DNA of 64,000 nucleotides, taken from assembly GCA_029959085.1 (NCBI GenBank), contig JARWIR010000015.1, forward strand, positions 8,865,017 through 8,929,016. Reading direction: 5' to 3'. Origin of the DNA: Nemophila menziesii (taxonomy: Eukaryota > Streptophyta > Magnoliopsida > Boraginales > Hydrophyllaceae). The translations under genes were made by a program, and so were the position numbers. Under the pieces are notes generated by a model. That model worked only from the letters and a program-made list of their open reading frames with translations. It did not search any database and was not told the DNA's origin. Within the stretch, counting starts at the first letter, position 1, and each line of letters begins with the position of its first letter. Below, in pieces: positions 1-12,935 of the stretch.

Positions 1-840
1 AGGGATTCCACCTAGAATGTTCCTTCAATTTGGCATACATTAATTAGAAGTATGAAAGATTGATTTAATAGTCAATCAATATTTATTATGATAGATTTTA
101 ATATGTGATAAAAACTAATTTTAAACTTTTATGTATTATTAATTTAACTACATAAAAATGAATTTAAAATATTTACTCATTTTTCCTAGAACTTCATTTA
201 TATCCAAACAACTATAGCATCATTCTATAAGAAAAAAAACACGAATTACATGATAAAAAGTATTCGATATCCTAAAATAAAAATAATTAATTATATATTG
301 TTAAAATAAAAAAGTTAGTATGATTCATAAGTATTTAACTAACTAAACTTGTTTGTAAGTTTTGTAAAGTACAATGATGAACTAGCTAATATATTTCATT
401 ATATTTTCCTAAATTATAAAGTATTTTGAAAATAAATTAACTAGTTAAAATATTAAAAAATTATTAATCAACCTTGGAATGTTTTCGTGATGGCACTCTA
501 ACGCTCAAGTCAGTAATATGATATACGTGAAAAACTCAAATTAAAAAACCACGCAAAGAGGAGAAGATTTTAATATAAGAAGATTGATTACAAATGAGAG
601 TCTAATGGTTGATGTCGATTGATCATGTTAACTAATAGCCTATATAGTACACTAGATTTATAGGTAAACAAAGATGCTAGGATTAATAACTAAATTGGTT
701 AGACTTTACAAATAATATTTTTGGTCATAAATCTAACAAATATGAATGATGAAACAAAACTAAAAGGCTAAAAATATTATAAAATATAATTCATCTTATT
801 ATTGTTTTTTAAGCTAAATTTGACTCAAATAACTCAACCA
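1..840. repeat. Left copy of an 840+ bp direct repeat found at both window edges
   Basis: This AT-rich non-coding stretch recurs in the same orientation at 63162-64000 with a constant offset of about 63,160 bases. The copies differ by scattered substitutions and a few 1-3 base indels. The left boundary lies off the window and the right copy runs off the other edge, so the true length is unknown. It could be one pair of a tandem segmental duplication with a unit of about 63 kb, two insertions of a dispersed repeat, or duplicated haplotype sequence in an assembly. Confidence 0.9.
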
Positions 841-1121
841 CCATTGAAAAAAAATCAACGGCCAAAATTGTCTTGTAATTATATGACAATATGGTCTTGT
901 TTGTTTACAGTTAATGAGATCTTAATCTAATTAATTAAGAAACATAGCCAATAGGAATCTTTGATTTATTTTTAAAAGTTCAGATTTGAAGAAACTCTTA
1001 GCGGACATGTTTTATTAAGACTCTAGGTGAAGTCTGACTAATTAAGACACTGACTCGTAACATAATAAGTTTTACTACGATGTTTATTCATTAATCATTA
1101 CTTATCACTTATAAAAATAAA

Positions 1122-1341
1122 GGTCCGTTTGGAAGTGCTTATTTTAGAGTAAAAACGCGTTTTTAGAATAAATATTAAATTTTAAAAAAAAATTATTAAA
1201 AAGTTTTTTGAAATCTAAAATCACTTTAAGTGCTTTTCTTAAGAAGTGTGCTTCTAATAAAAGTTCTTTTCGAGGTCTAAAACACTCTAAAATATCTTAA
1301 ATCACTTTTAAGTGCTTTTCCGAAAGCACTTCCAAACGGGC
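1122..1341. mobile_element. MITE with GTTTGGAAGTGCTT terminal inverted repeats
   Basis: The left end reads CCGTTTGGAAGTGCTT and the right end is its inverse (AAGCACTTCCAAACGG). The interior is also partly self-complementary (AAGTGCTTTTC and similar), so the whole 220 bp can fold on itself. There is no coding capacity. Ends of the (G)GCCCGTTTGG type are common in plant hAT-like non-autonomous elements; I did not find a clear 8 bp target duplication, so the superfamily is an inference. Confidence 0.75.
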
Positions 1342-2446
1342 ATTAAGTGTAGTCTAACTTTAATTTTTGTGGCGACCAATTTCATATGATACCATATACA
1401 CTCTTTATTCCCACTTAACACCTAATATTTATCTATTGTTCATTTAATGACTTTTGTATGACAAAGAACAAATTACTATTCATCAACACTATGAATAGAA
1501 AACACTATGAACTTTATCACTCGCCGTGAACAAATTACTTCTTATCATTGGTTATTCCAATCAGTCATTTTATTTTGTCACCGAACATCCCAAACACTTT
1601 GTCAACACGTGTCTAATGATAGAAGCTTAATTTATAAGCATGTTTTGTAAAGAATAGTTTCTTTACTATATAAATTTATTATTGAATTTCTTATTATTTT
1701 CTAATGGCTTAACCAAAATACAATCAAAATCAATTAATTATTGATAAAGTTAGAAATTAGACACAAAAAGTCAATAAATGTACAAGTTCTCTGTGAAGCA
1801 CAAAGAGTATTTTGGTTCTATTTAAAGTTCTCAAACATATACTCTGTATAATCTCATGAATCTATAATTTCACCTATTTTATTTTTTCGCAAATAATTTT
1901 TTTTTTTAATCGCTATAAATTGCAAGAAGAGTAAAAAAAATCCGCATAGAGTTCTTACAACTATTTTGTTGAATGATTTTATTTCTAATATGTACTAGTC
2001 GCAACTCTTAAGCCATATAATTAATAATATATAATGTAGTAAGATATATTGGTAGCAAGAAAGTCTTACCATATTTGATTGAAATGTAATGATCATCGCT
2101 CTTGACAAAATAATCATTCTGTATAGAACACATGAAGAACTGAGTATTCTTGTTCCATTATTTATATATGCAAGACACGAGTTAATTTATTATAAGTACA
2201 CAAACACGCTATTTTAGTTTTTTCAATGAAGAAAATTGTATTACATGCAAAGTTTACAATTAATCTCAAAACATACCGTTTGAGTTAGTAATGTTTTGCA
2301 AATGTATCAAATTTGTATTTATATTATAAATTTATTAATTTGGATGAAAGAAATTAATTTAGTCATGCAATATTTTCTTTATAGATTTTAAATTGGTAAC
2401 ACAATAGTTTAACTTGATGCATGATAAAAAAAACTCATGTCATTTT
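1342..2446. other. AT-rich non-coding DNA
   Basis: I see no gene, RNA or recognisable mobile element in this stretch. All frames are broken by frequent stops. Confidence 0.6.
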
Positions 2447-2638
2447 AAAAGGAGTAATGATATATACCACCCAAAATTATGTCATCCAACATACAATCCA
2501 TGATATGGTCCGAATTGATTGGAAGTGAATTATGATTAGATTCTAAAAAATAAAATGATCAATAAATCACTTTCAACAAAATTATGCCACATCATAGGTG
2601 GTATAATTTTGGATGGTATATACCATTACTCTTTTCAA
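2447..2638. mobile_element. MITE with ~38 bp terminal inverted repeats
   Basis: The left arm starts GGAGTAATGATATATACC and continues CACCCAAAATTAT. The right arm is its inverse complement (ATAATTTTGGATGG then TATATACCATTACTC). The arms match over roughly 38 bases with a few mismatches around a 110 bp AT-rich centre. No coding potential. The superfamily cannot be set without a clear target duplication. Confidence 0.8.
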
Positions 2639-2640
2639 AA

Positions 2641-4678
2641 CAATGATTAATTTTACACATTTGATAAATATTGGGACCTTATATATAAATTTTACAATAT
2701 AGAAAATTAATTGAAACCTGAATAAATAGTAAGGGCGAGTAGTCAATTTGACCTTATGAGAAAAATATAGTAAACAAATGATATCATTTAAGTTGAATTT
2801 CAAATTTCATTGCTAAAACATTAAAAATGTGCATGAAAGCTCTAATATTGATATGTAATAATTTCATACTCAAACTTATTTCTTTCTTTGAATACACCAC
2901 AGAGGCATTTTGGAATCGTCTCTAAGTCATTGACTCGGTTCAAATCATGTACCTCTATGATGAAAAAACAAAGTTTGACTAACTGTGCTAACCCCAACTA
3001 ATCAAACTTATTTATTTTAGCTAAATTGATTTGAATAAAACTAAAAAAAAATCTAAATTACATAAAGTACGTATTTACAAAGAATTATCACATACATATT
3101 AGTATTATCTTTCCATAAAACGACTAAATCGATACCGTTAAATAACAATTAATTACCAAAGAAGTATAATTCCCAACTTTGAAAATCAAATACATCTCTT
3201 TTAAAAATATAAATATTTTGCATCGGAATTTTGGATCTAAAGAAACAAAATGAAACCCTAATAAGAAAGATGAAACTGTGAAAGGACAAATAAATTTATA
3301 AGATGATCTATAATATAACATTTATAATGAATGCTTTTACTAGGGAGATTAATTTAAGAACTGGATTGTGATACTAAATCAAAATAAGTATATGAAAATA
3401 TATGAAGACGATAAGGGGGGCGGAAGGACGAAATGAAATCATAGAGTTGTTTTTAGGGTTTTGTTTATGGTAAAAATATTCTTATATGTGTATGAAATAA
3501 GTATATATTAGTGATTATTTTTTATTTTAGAGTTTGGCCCATTTCAGTGAAAATGATCATAATCAAGACTTTCATGGATCTCTTGAATATGAAGTTTTGT
3601 TCGAGAAATCTTGAACATAAAACTGGTGGGCTGGTATTTGACTGCAGTGTAATAGATGAATGGGCTTGTCACGTGTTCTTTTATCTTTATTTTTGTAAAA
3701 TTTAGATCTCACAATTTTAGATTCTCTCGCTTTCTAGTATTGGTCTTGTAAATTTTTGTCACTACCTATGAGTTGCATTTTTTTTTCATTAATAATATAA
3801 TGATGTGATCTTATACATATTATTTGTGATAATGTTTTTTCCTAACATTTAACATTAAATTCAATTAAGTAATTATGCATTCAAATGTAGGGATTATTAC
3901 GCTTAAGGTGTCTTGGATACACATTTACACACCGCCAAATAGTCGTTACTCCTAAATTATTTTAATTATTATGTTTCTATATTTTCACAATAACATAATA
4001 ATTATAGGTTGTACAGTTAAAAAATATGCTATTTTTTCAAGGTTGACGGTGTTTCCATTAGGGTCAAACTTTTTTTTTTAGGTTGATGGGTTTTTACTAT
4101 TAGCTTTCAAAGGTTTTTTTTTATCATTTTTGTGTTATTTTTTTTTGAAATTTTGTTTTAATTGATATGTTTAGTTCAAAAAACATGTTTTTTTATCTTA
4201 TTTTATGGATTTTAAGTGGATTTTTGAGTTGATAGTTTTGTTGGATACTAGTGGATTTTTCTATTGGTATTTAATCATTTTTGTTGAGTTTTTTAAACGA
4301 TATTTTTTTCCAAAAAAATGTTTCCTCTTAGTTAAACATCAAATATAAAATTATTTTCTAATATTTCGTAGTTGTAATCAAGTATATGGTTTGAGTGGAG
4401 AAGAGAGAAAACAAGTTGTTGGTTTAATTATTTTGTATGTAATTTTATTTATTTTTAATTATAGGAAATATATTTTAATATAAAGTATCGTACACAAAAG
4501 ATACCAAAAAAATAGAAATCTTTTATGGACATTACGTATCTCTATGAGACTACATATATAAAAATTAACCTTTCTACATATTGGAGTTGTTAAATATATT
4601 GATTTGAGTTTTTTGTTTTTGTTAAATATGAGAAAAGTGATCATTCATTTTATTTAGATTTTCTTGATGTGGTGTATT
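2641..4678. other. AT-rich non-coding DNA
   Basis: No gene recognised. The short open frames here (for example 3511-3705 plus) have low-complexity composition and resemble no family I know. Confidence 0.55.
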
Positions 4679-7600
4679 CAGGGGCGGATCCGGGGTGGGT
4701 ATGGGGGTAGCCACCCCCCTCTCCCCGATTCTCATGATACAGTGAAAATGGCCAAATTGTTATTAAGGAAATATCCTTAATAAAAGTAGTGTTTCACCCT
4801 TCGTCCTCCCCCGAGTCGGTAATACTTCCATAAGTCAAAAGTTTGGCCCGCAAGCCTAAAATTATCCTAAAATTAATTTCAGACCTACCACTCTGATCCC
4901 CGGCGGAGGATGAGTTTGGATCATGGAGGATACCGGGAGTGAAAAACTATCCAAGTAGCAAAATTTCTAGAGATAACACCGCTAACTATTTCCGACCATC
5001 TTAAAACGATAAAAACCAAGAAAGATCACAATTTTGAGTTCATCTAAAAACCCATTCCAACAAAATTAAGATTGGAAATTGACTAGACCGATTTACAACC
5101 AACTAACCTGAGTTTTCAGAACAAGAGCCAGATATTTGAAGAAGATAATTGTAGATGATGATGAAAGGTTATAGAATGAGTTTGAGAAGATAACAATTTT
5201 GTAAATTATCTTAGAAAGAGAAAGAGCATATTTTGAATACAAACGTGTTAGTTGTCGTTTTGTGTTTATAATTTTTTTGAAACATTTTTGTATTTCATTT
5301 GTAGAATATTTCTCATTTATTTTATCTCAAGAAATTTTTATTAAATTTTAAGTTAAATATAAAACTTTATTATTTTTTATAGTGTATTTAGCATTTAAAC
5401 ATGAGTCTCACACATATATATGTGTGGTATGTGTAATTTCTTGTTTTGTAGTTTAGTTGATCTATTTTGTAGAACCGCAAAAATTAATTTGGATACTTTG
5501 TGTTTATATAAGGTAGATGACATCAAGTGTTAGTTATGATTATGGGGGTCATTTGTGTGTAATTGTTTTGGCTTGTTAGTCCCAATGAAGGTTTACTTTC
5601 TAAGAGAACAAAACTCATGCATATTTTCCGTAAGATTAGTCGTGGTACGCCCAGTTGGACCGAATCACTCATGTACCAAAAATAATACTCAATTATTTTA
5701 ATATTTTAATTTTTTTATTAAAAAAATAATTTTATAAAAGAAAAAATATTACGTTATAGATAATTGGGGGTTCAATCTTAATAAAATTAGGACCCAATAA
5801 TGCCAACTTACACCATAACAACATAAATTATGGATACAAATACCTCAAACTCAAACAATAACACCTTTAAAAAGATAGCGGGAACGTTGATACCATAGAA
5901 GTGACGGGTTGAGACCGCAATGGGTCGAAGGAATATGATCCTTAAGAAAGTCAATTTCAAGTCTTAGACTGTTGGGAATAAATTCGGCTAGCATTTTATT
6001 GTCCAACGTAGTTATCAACTCGAAATAAACTCTATTGCCTATAAATTATAATAAAACCCCGAAAAGATATATGTATCAACAAGGATCTTGGTAACCGTCA
6101 GACCAAAACTATTATCACTAGTCCAAGTGATAATAATTAAAACCAAAACGAGAAGGCCAAACAAAAAATCAAATACAAACCAACAACCATCAGCCAACTC
6201 CTCCATCTAACACTCACCAAACCGAACCTAGCTTAGACAAAGATCGAGCCAGGTGAAGCTATGAAGGAGGAGACACACACAAGGATAATAAACACCCCAA
6301 CAAAATAAAACTGACAAACTCTGCCAAGCAGATACCTAAAAGAGTCTCCACCAAACCAAACTAACAGTTCCCAACATCCAATAAGTACTAATTAATGGCA
6401 AACACAAGTGGCCATGAAAATCTAGAATTGACAAGTATAATATATGTTGACATATAAGCTCCCTTTTTAGGTAGTTTTAATGTGACAAATCCTTAGATTG
6501 TTTTGTGTTAATTAAGTGATTATGCTATCCCCTTTATCTTAGTATAAAATTGCAGTACATACCCCTATAAGTTTGATAATTGATATACATGACCCTTTAT
6601 AATCACACATTGAACCATATGCACTATATAGTTAAATATTTTACTACAACCTATATTACCTAAAGTTTCATAATTTACCCCTATATTATTCGATATTGCA
6701 CTACTATAAAATGTCAATTATAAAAATTGCACAATCAACCCCTATTATCTCCCAAAATTGGAATTTTATGCCACATGTATCCTAAAATTCACACAAGGCT
6801 AAAATAAATTACCAAAATCTATTTAAACCCTAAAATTATACATACTTACTACATATATATACACAATATATATATATATACATAAATCACACCTGCTAGA
6901 GGAAGGAGAAGGTGAAGGGGCGAGGAGGCGAAGAAAGGAATATAAATGGGCAAAGAAGTGGAGGTGGAACAGATGGGGATCGACCAAGGGGGTGGGGTGT
7001 TTTACAAGAAATAAGCTAAGTGAAAAAATGGAAAGGCGTTTGAGGTTTATAGAAATGAAAAACCCTTTAGTGACTGTGGTGGTCGATAAATAGATAAATT
7101 GGCGGCAAAGGTTCCCATTAATTTTGGTGTGTAATTCTAACTATCATTGAATATATTTACCAAGCACGACCATGGTCAGTAAAGATAATATGCTAATTTG
7201 ACCGTCAAAAAGTGTTTTTGTTTTTTAATTCTAAAAAGGCATTTATTAGCAACCATTATGTGGTAGTTGGAAACAATAAACTTTTCTTGAAGTTATTTTA
7301 TAACAATAACGACCACGCTTGGCGGTCGCTACTGCTTTGGTTGCTAAAGAGCCGACTACAATAGTTTTCACTCATGAAGTCGTGAAATTGCATATAATTT
7401 CTTTTGATGATTTATTTTTATATATGCAAGCATTAGCTACAATATTTTTAATTTTATCAAAGCTTATGATGTCATTAAATATTAGAAGGAAGACAATCAA
7501 AGAAAGAAACATTCATTAAAAAGTATTGCTAAAGGATTGTGGAAAATCAATGGTGGACGGTCGAAGAGTATCAGATTTTTCATAAGAGAAAGAAAAGAGC

Positions 7601-10020
7601 TAAAGAGAAACAATTAGATTAAATGAGGATACATAGAAGGTCTCCTGAACATAGTTGTCCAACGTTTATACCAAAAAAAAACACGAGACTGAGGTAGGTT
7701 TATGGTAGCGGTATTAATTCCGAAAAGGGTTGGTACTATTTCCAAAGAGGAGATGAACGTGGAGGCAAAACGAATGGTTTTTTACTAAGGTCGGAGTTTT
7801 GATGGGTAATCAGTAATGGTGAAATAAAATATTCGTGAGATGGGGATCATGGTGGTGGTGTGAAATTATATTTTTCAATCTTGGTTTAAAAATTCAAGCA
7901 GGTTTGAACTGTTGTATTGGGAGGAAGAAGATGACATGTGTACTGATCTTGTGTGATGAAGAGCATAATTAATTGTGGTGAACCACCTTTACTGATTGGT
8001 TGTGAATTGTGATGGGGAAAAAATATCACGTAGCGTGGTGTAATATATATGGTGAACGTATGTTCATATTGTCTTATTTAGGTGTATTCTAGTGTGTTGC
8101 GGTGCACCATGCTCTCTGATTAGTTGGAAAATGGGTATACTTTTGACCAATAGTTTCACTGTGTTGACCAAGCACTGACTGGGTGGTGATATAGGGTGAC
8201 CTTATGGTATATTGACGATCCATATTAAACTTTGAGGTTCATTTTACTGAATTATAGTTGGTGTTTGACCAAACCTTGACCAAGCATTGATTGCATTGTT
8301 CGAGAGTATTCTAAGGTATTTTGATACCTAGGATCTGATTTTTAGGCTAGTTTTATGAAATTCCCTTGAAATGTGTTGAAATATGGCATGATTGAATAAT
8401 ATTCGTTATTTACATCTAAGTAAGGAAAAAATACTCATAATAATATATGTTAGAATCGTTGATATTTTAGTGAAATGTAAAATGTGTGTAGATGTTAAGC
8501 ATGTTAAAAGACCTCTTTAAATCATGACCACTAGACAATTTAAGTCATTATACTATTAGATTTAGACTAAGATGACTGTAAGTAATCCGCATAGTAAAAG
8601 AGGCGAGATATACTATCTTACCTATTGATAGAGCATAGATAATCTGCCTATCAACTTTTTGATCTAATAGACTGATCCATAACACTAACAGATAAGGGAG
8701 AATAGAAGTGCCTACGATACCTAAGGGAAGTTAACAATTTCCCAAGGGATAATCAAGTACTTTTCTGGTGCTCTTTTCCTCTATGCCTCTATACCTCCAT
8801 GATGTAGCTGAGGCTTCCTGTAAATAGAGTCTTTGTATGACTCCATTCAATGGCTCTTTCTTCCCATACTTTCAAAACCTATTTAGGTTAAATTTAGTAG
8901 AGTACCAAACCAATATTCCTCACATAGTTATTTGTTTATTTATATCCCAAGAACACTTTCATATATCAACTCATACAGGAGTTTAAGGTCTATGTTAAGT
9001 AGATTACACATTAATAATAAAACCAAGGGTCTGCTCTTGGTCTAGTGAAGATGGTGTTTGTCTGTAGACATTACAACGTTGAGGTAGAGCTAGTGTCATA
9101 GAGACACTTAGCTAGAAGGATTCATGGAGTGTGATGTGGTATATTGGGGCAGAGATTGTCCACTTGTTATTATATGGTGATACACAAGATAAGGCTTCAT
9201 AGGCTTGTGAAGTGTAACATCAGGAATGGAATTTGTCTTCTCGTTTCCCTAGTGCTTGTGACAACACTAGTGTCATCTTATAAAGGAAAATTTTGAAGAA
9301 GGTGTACGGTTTTGTGGTATCATCTTTGAGATACATAAGGATTTGTAGTGGAGGATTTGAAATACTAAAGATACTCATACCTTAGGTAGTTAATGTAGGC
9401 AAGGAATCCTAGACCATTTCAAATCCCGTGTTTATTTTATCTCTCTTAACCTTTTACTTTTGTGCATGCCTATAATTTAATACTTGTTTATATATATCTC
9501 ATATATCCTTAGTTTTAGTATATAGGATGTTTTGTGAAATCTCATATTATAATGTAGTGTTTTAGACTATTGGTTATATCTTTGGACCATTAGGATTATA
9601 TTTTATCCATTAAATTAAAGAAACGGGTTATCAAATTACGGTTTGAAAAATGTTATATTCACATTTAATTTTTTTTCGATTACATGGGAGGTCCGAAGAC
9701 TGTGAAATTACGAAACTATTACAAGCTCGCTAAATCCTCAAAATCAGATGTGAAAATTCTTCTTGGGGACATCCAAGCGCACATATCCTTCATACACACA
9801 CTCCAAATAGCATCTGGGGGATTTGTAAATACAAACCACTAGGTTCTTAAATTAAAGAGTCAAGAAACTTAATGGTGTTAGATTCTCATATTTGTATTTT
9901 GACGTTGGTAGTTATATGTTTATGTATCATCTTTTTACCTAAAAAAATTTTGAAAAAACGTTGACTCCTAAACTCCCATATATTTCAACCCCCCAAGTTT
10001 AGTTTCTGTATCCGCCCTTG
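4679..10020. mobile_element. Possible DNA transposon bounded by CAGGGGCGGATCC-like ends
   Basis: The left end reads CAGGGGCGGATCCGGGG and is followed by a G/C-rich self-complementary stretch. The right end reads TATCCGCCCTTG, an imperfect inverse. Ends of this type are widespread in plant DNA transposons. No matching target duplication was found, no transposase was recognised inside, and the segment contains repeat A copy 1. The two ends may belong to different, decayed elements. Confidence 0.35.
6510..8440 (+). repeat. Repeat A, copy 1 (with an internal CACTA-like terminus near 7366)
   Basis: This roughly 1.9 kb stretch is collinear with the pieces at 12278-12875 and 22704-24215. Shared landmarks include a G-rich block (GGAGAAGGTGA..), AACCCTTTAGTGA, GGTTCCCATT.ATTTT, GCTTATGATGTCATTAAATA, AAAATATTCGTGAGATGGGG and a TTTGACCAA-containing 3' part. 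Around 7335-7366 the text GCTAAAGAGCCGACTACAAT reads, on the minus strand, like the start of a CACTA (En/Spm) element, with GGTCG/CGACC subterminal motifs upstream. Homology continues past that point, so either the CACTA end predates spread of the repeat or it is not a true end. No transposase is recognisable. Confidence 0.8.
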
Positions 10021-10260
10021 GTAAAGGGTCACTTCTAACTTTAGCGACCAACCTTGGTCCCTAAATATTGATCACTTGAGACCCACAACTGCGACCATCG
10101 GGGGAACCACAACTTTGATCGGTATTAGTTGTACATTACCGATCACATGCATGTTTGGTAACTAACTACAAACTTAATAGTGACCGAATTGAGGTCGATA
10201 ATGGAAATAAGCCCTTTAGCGACCATTATATGTTAGCTAGAGGTAAAACATAAGATTTAT
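10021..10260. mobile_element. CACTA-like subterminal region (TTTAGCGACC motifs)
   Basis: The stretch has two copies of CTTTAGCGACCA and several GACC/GGTC motifs, with CACTTCTAAC at 10030 that could be a decayed CACTA terminus. This motif set is known from subterminal regions of plant CACTA transposons. It may be the left end belonging with the CACTA-like right end at about 23107, but the supposed 3 bp target duplications do not match. Confidence 0.4.
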
Positions 10261-10489
10261 GGACTTGATTACCTTGAAACCCGAAGTGAACCTGTATCGA
10301 AAGAATTTATAGAGTATTACTCGATCGGATTAGGATAATCCAATTAATTAATACTTGTTATATGCTTGCTATTCATGTCCACTTTAGGCTTGATGTAATC
10401 AGTTCCGAAAATTTTAGTGAATCTCATATTTTGCGAAGACTACTACTGTTGCGTAATAGGCCCCAATGAGTTACTATGTAGGTTTTTAA

Positions 10490-10820
10490 ACTAAATAATC
10501 TATATTTTATAATACGCCCCTATATTTTAATGTAAATTTATGTGTAAAAATTATAACTCTAACAAGAAAGGGACCAATATGCAAATAACACAACAATTTT
10601 GAACAATATAGAGACGAAAACAACAACTGAGGTGGCGAAAACTATTGTCGTACCATTTATTCGAAAAAATACTCTTGGTATTTATTCAAAAAAACAAAAT
10701 ATTATATTATATCATAAAAATTGCACTATAGTTCATTATATTGTCAAAAATGTGATTATTAGTCCCTGTATTGTCACTACATCTCCCTATATTACGCATA
10801 AATTGGACTATAGGCCCATG
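10490..10820 (+). repeat. Repeat A, copy 2, first piece (5' of solo LTR)
   Basis: AT-rich text of the same style as the 5' part of copy 1 (TATATTGTCA, AAAAATTGCACTA, CCCTATATT). It ends at CCATG where the solo LTR begins and the similar sequence resumes after the second CCATG at 12273-12277. The resemblance to copy 1 is weaker here than in the later pieces. Confidence 0.5.
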
Positions 10821-12272
10821 TGAAAGTCCTAGAGGGGGTGAATAGGATTACTAATAAGATTAATGCCTAATTAAAAATCTTTTGGACAATTATAAGTTTT
10901 AGAGAGAAACTACTAAGTTAACTAATATATCAAACTCTTACGGGATCATGAAATGGATAAGCTAGAGGTTAGATATATAAGTGATACAAGAAACTTATAA
11001 GTTAACTAATATAAAATCTTACGGGATCATGCAATGGATAAGCTAGAGGTTTGATATATAAGTGATACAAGTAAATCAAGTTTCTATTCTCTTACTACTC
11101 TAGATGACAATAAGTTTGATTAACTAGATAATAATTACTACGATATTTATACTAGCATATAATCAAACAAATAAAGTGCGGAAAGTAAATAGCGTATGGA
11201 TAGAAAGTACACAACGATGTATAGTGGTTCGGTTATCCCTACATCCACTACCTAAGGAAGCCTCCTTAGGATTTCAAGCTTTTCACTAAGCTCCCGTGTC
11301 TCTCTTAACCGGGTCTAGAACACAATAACCCTTACAACCACTTCGATACCACTAAGGACAAAATCTTGTGCTATCGCAACACAAGGACACCGAGTATACT
11401 CCCTATACTCAAACTCTCTCTTAATCTATCTAATACAAGGACTAGAATTAAGAGGATAGATACAAAGTGTTTAAGTGGTGAAATAAACTTGCTAAACAAT
11501 CTCCTAAAGAGTAGATATAACTTTAAGCATGAAACTCCTCTTGAGTAGATAATAACTTTGAAACTTCTAGGTTTAAGCTCTTGATCAAGCTTGGATGATT
11601 AACTTTGATAGCTTGAGACCTCTAATTTTGTATGAGAATGATATGTGTAATAGTTGAAGTGTGAGAGGTAAATTTATCCTTGAAAGAGGTCATATTTATA
11701 GCACAAGAAGTCCCCAACGGTTATAAAGTTTGTGAGACAATTTGTGCTTAAACGGGTACCCGTTTAGAGCCAACCGGGTTCCCGTTTAACTTCCCCAACG
11801 GCTCTTTTACAAGTGGCAACGGTAAGAAATGACGTGGCATTGACTAGCGAGAAAATCATCCTGAACGGGTACCCGGTTAACATTGAACGGGTTCCCGGTG
11901 GTGAGCGGGTTCCCGGTTAGAACCAAACAGGTTCCCGTTTATCTTCTAACTTGCGCATTTTCGACATTTTGCTATGATGCTCGGATAGAAAAGTTTTCTT
12001 CACGGGAGTTGTTGGAAACATCATTCTAAGAAACTTTGTAGTTGATCATGAAGGCTAATTCTCAATGTATACAAAGATAAGGTTAAAAGTATTTGTATGA
12101 AAATTAGCTTCTTAGGATATGACAATAAAGCTTTGATCTAAATGATAAAGATAGTGTTTTTGATGAAAATAGAGTGCAATATAGAGGATATAATTAAAGT
12201 GAAGTTAGCACAATAAACACAAGAGGATTTGTCATATTAAAACAACCTATGAAGGGAGGCTATGTGCCAACA
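10821..12272 (-). mobile_element. Solo LTR, copia type, with 5 bp target duplication CCATG
   Basis: The sequence begins TGAAAGTCCTAGAGGGGGTG and ends GCCAACA. It is flanked on both sides by CCATG (10816-10820 and 12273-12277), the 5 bp duplication expected of LTR retrotransposon integration. The string CCTATTCACCCCCTCTAGGA on the minus strand is characteristic of the end of LTRs in a large group of plant copia elements, which suggests minus orientation. It contains several near-repeats of GGGTTCCCGTT/ACGGGTACCCGTT near 11755-11940. No internal coding sequence remains, so it is best explained by LTR-LTR recombination. Confidence 0.9.
10917..11080. repeat. Tandem duplication (~84 bp x2) inside the solo LTR
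   Basis: Two adjacent copies (about 10917-11000 and 11001-11080) share GTTAACTAATAT, CTTACGGGATCATG and ATGGATAAGCTAGAGGTT with a few differences. Confidence 0.85.
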
Positions 12273-12277
12273 CCATG

Positions 12278-12875
12278 TATTGTAAAAAATTGCAGTTTAG
12301 ATTTCTATATTGTCAAAAACTATAGTACAGGATCCTATATTGTCACATGTTGACCCACATGCCATATATATCTAAAATTTGCACTACAACCTCTATATTA
12401 ACTATAGTTGCACGAACTCCTATACAATTGGAAATTACACTACTATACACTTTTAATTACACAAAATTGCTCAATCGACCCCTATTATCTTCCAATATTA
12501 ATGTGTTAGGCCATTTTTATCCTAAATTTCACACAAGACTAAAATATATACATACATAAATACATACATGTTGGAGGGAGGAGAAGGTGAGGGGGCAGGG
12601 CGGCGACAAAAGGAACATACCTGGGCGGGGGAGGGAGGTGGCAGAGCAGGAAATCGACCAAAGGGTAGGGGTGGAGGGTGATTTACAAAAAAAATATGCT
12701 AAGTGAAACAAATGGAAAGTAGACTGTGGTTTATTGAAATTAAAAACCCTTTAGTGAATGTATGGTGGTCAGTATAGGTAGCTAAATTGGTTGGGAAAGG
12801 TTCCCATTGATTTTGGACGCATAATTCTAACCGTTATTGAATATATTTATCACAACGATCATGGTCGGTAAAGAT
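12278..12875 (+). repeat. Repeat A, copy 2, second piece
   Basis: Collinear with about 6570-7190 of copy 1: AATCGACCCCTATTATCT, the G-rich block near 12570, ATCGACCAAAGGG, AAACCCTTTAGTGAATG and GGTTCCCATTGATTTTGG. It breaks off after GGTCGGTAAAGAT where the TRIM-like LTR starts, and the homology to copy 1 resumes at 22704. Confidence 0.85.
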
Positions 12876-12935
12876 TGTGAGATATTTAAATAAGTGGAAA
12901 GAGAAAAGAGAAATAATGTATTAATATTACGAGAG
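12876..12935 (-). repeat. TRIM-like left LTR, first part
   Basis: Sixty bases starting TGTGAGATATTTAAATAAGT match the start of the right LTR at 22427 with few differences. The LTR is interrupted after GAGAG and continues at 21764 after a second GAGAG. Confidence 0.88.

Noticed and set aside
4679..10020. A complete autonomous hAT or similar transposon
   Set aside because: The ends match only imperfectly, no target duplication was found and no transposase is visible.
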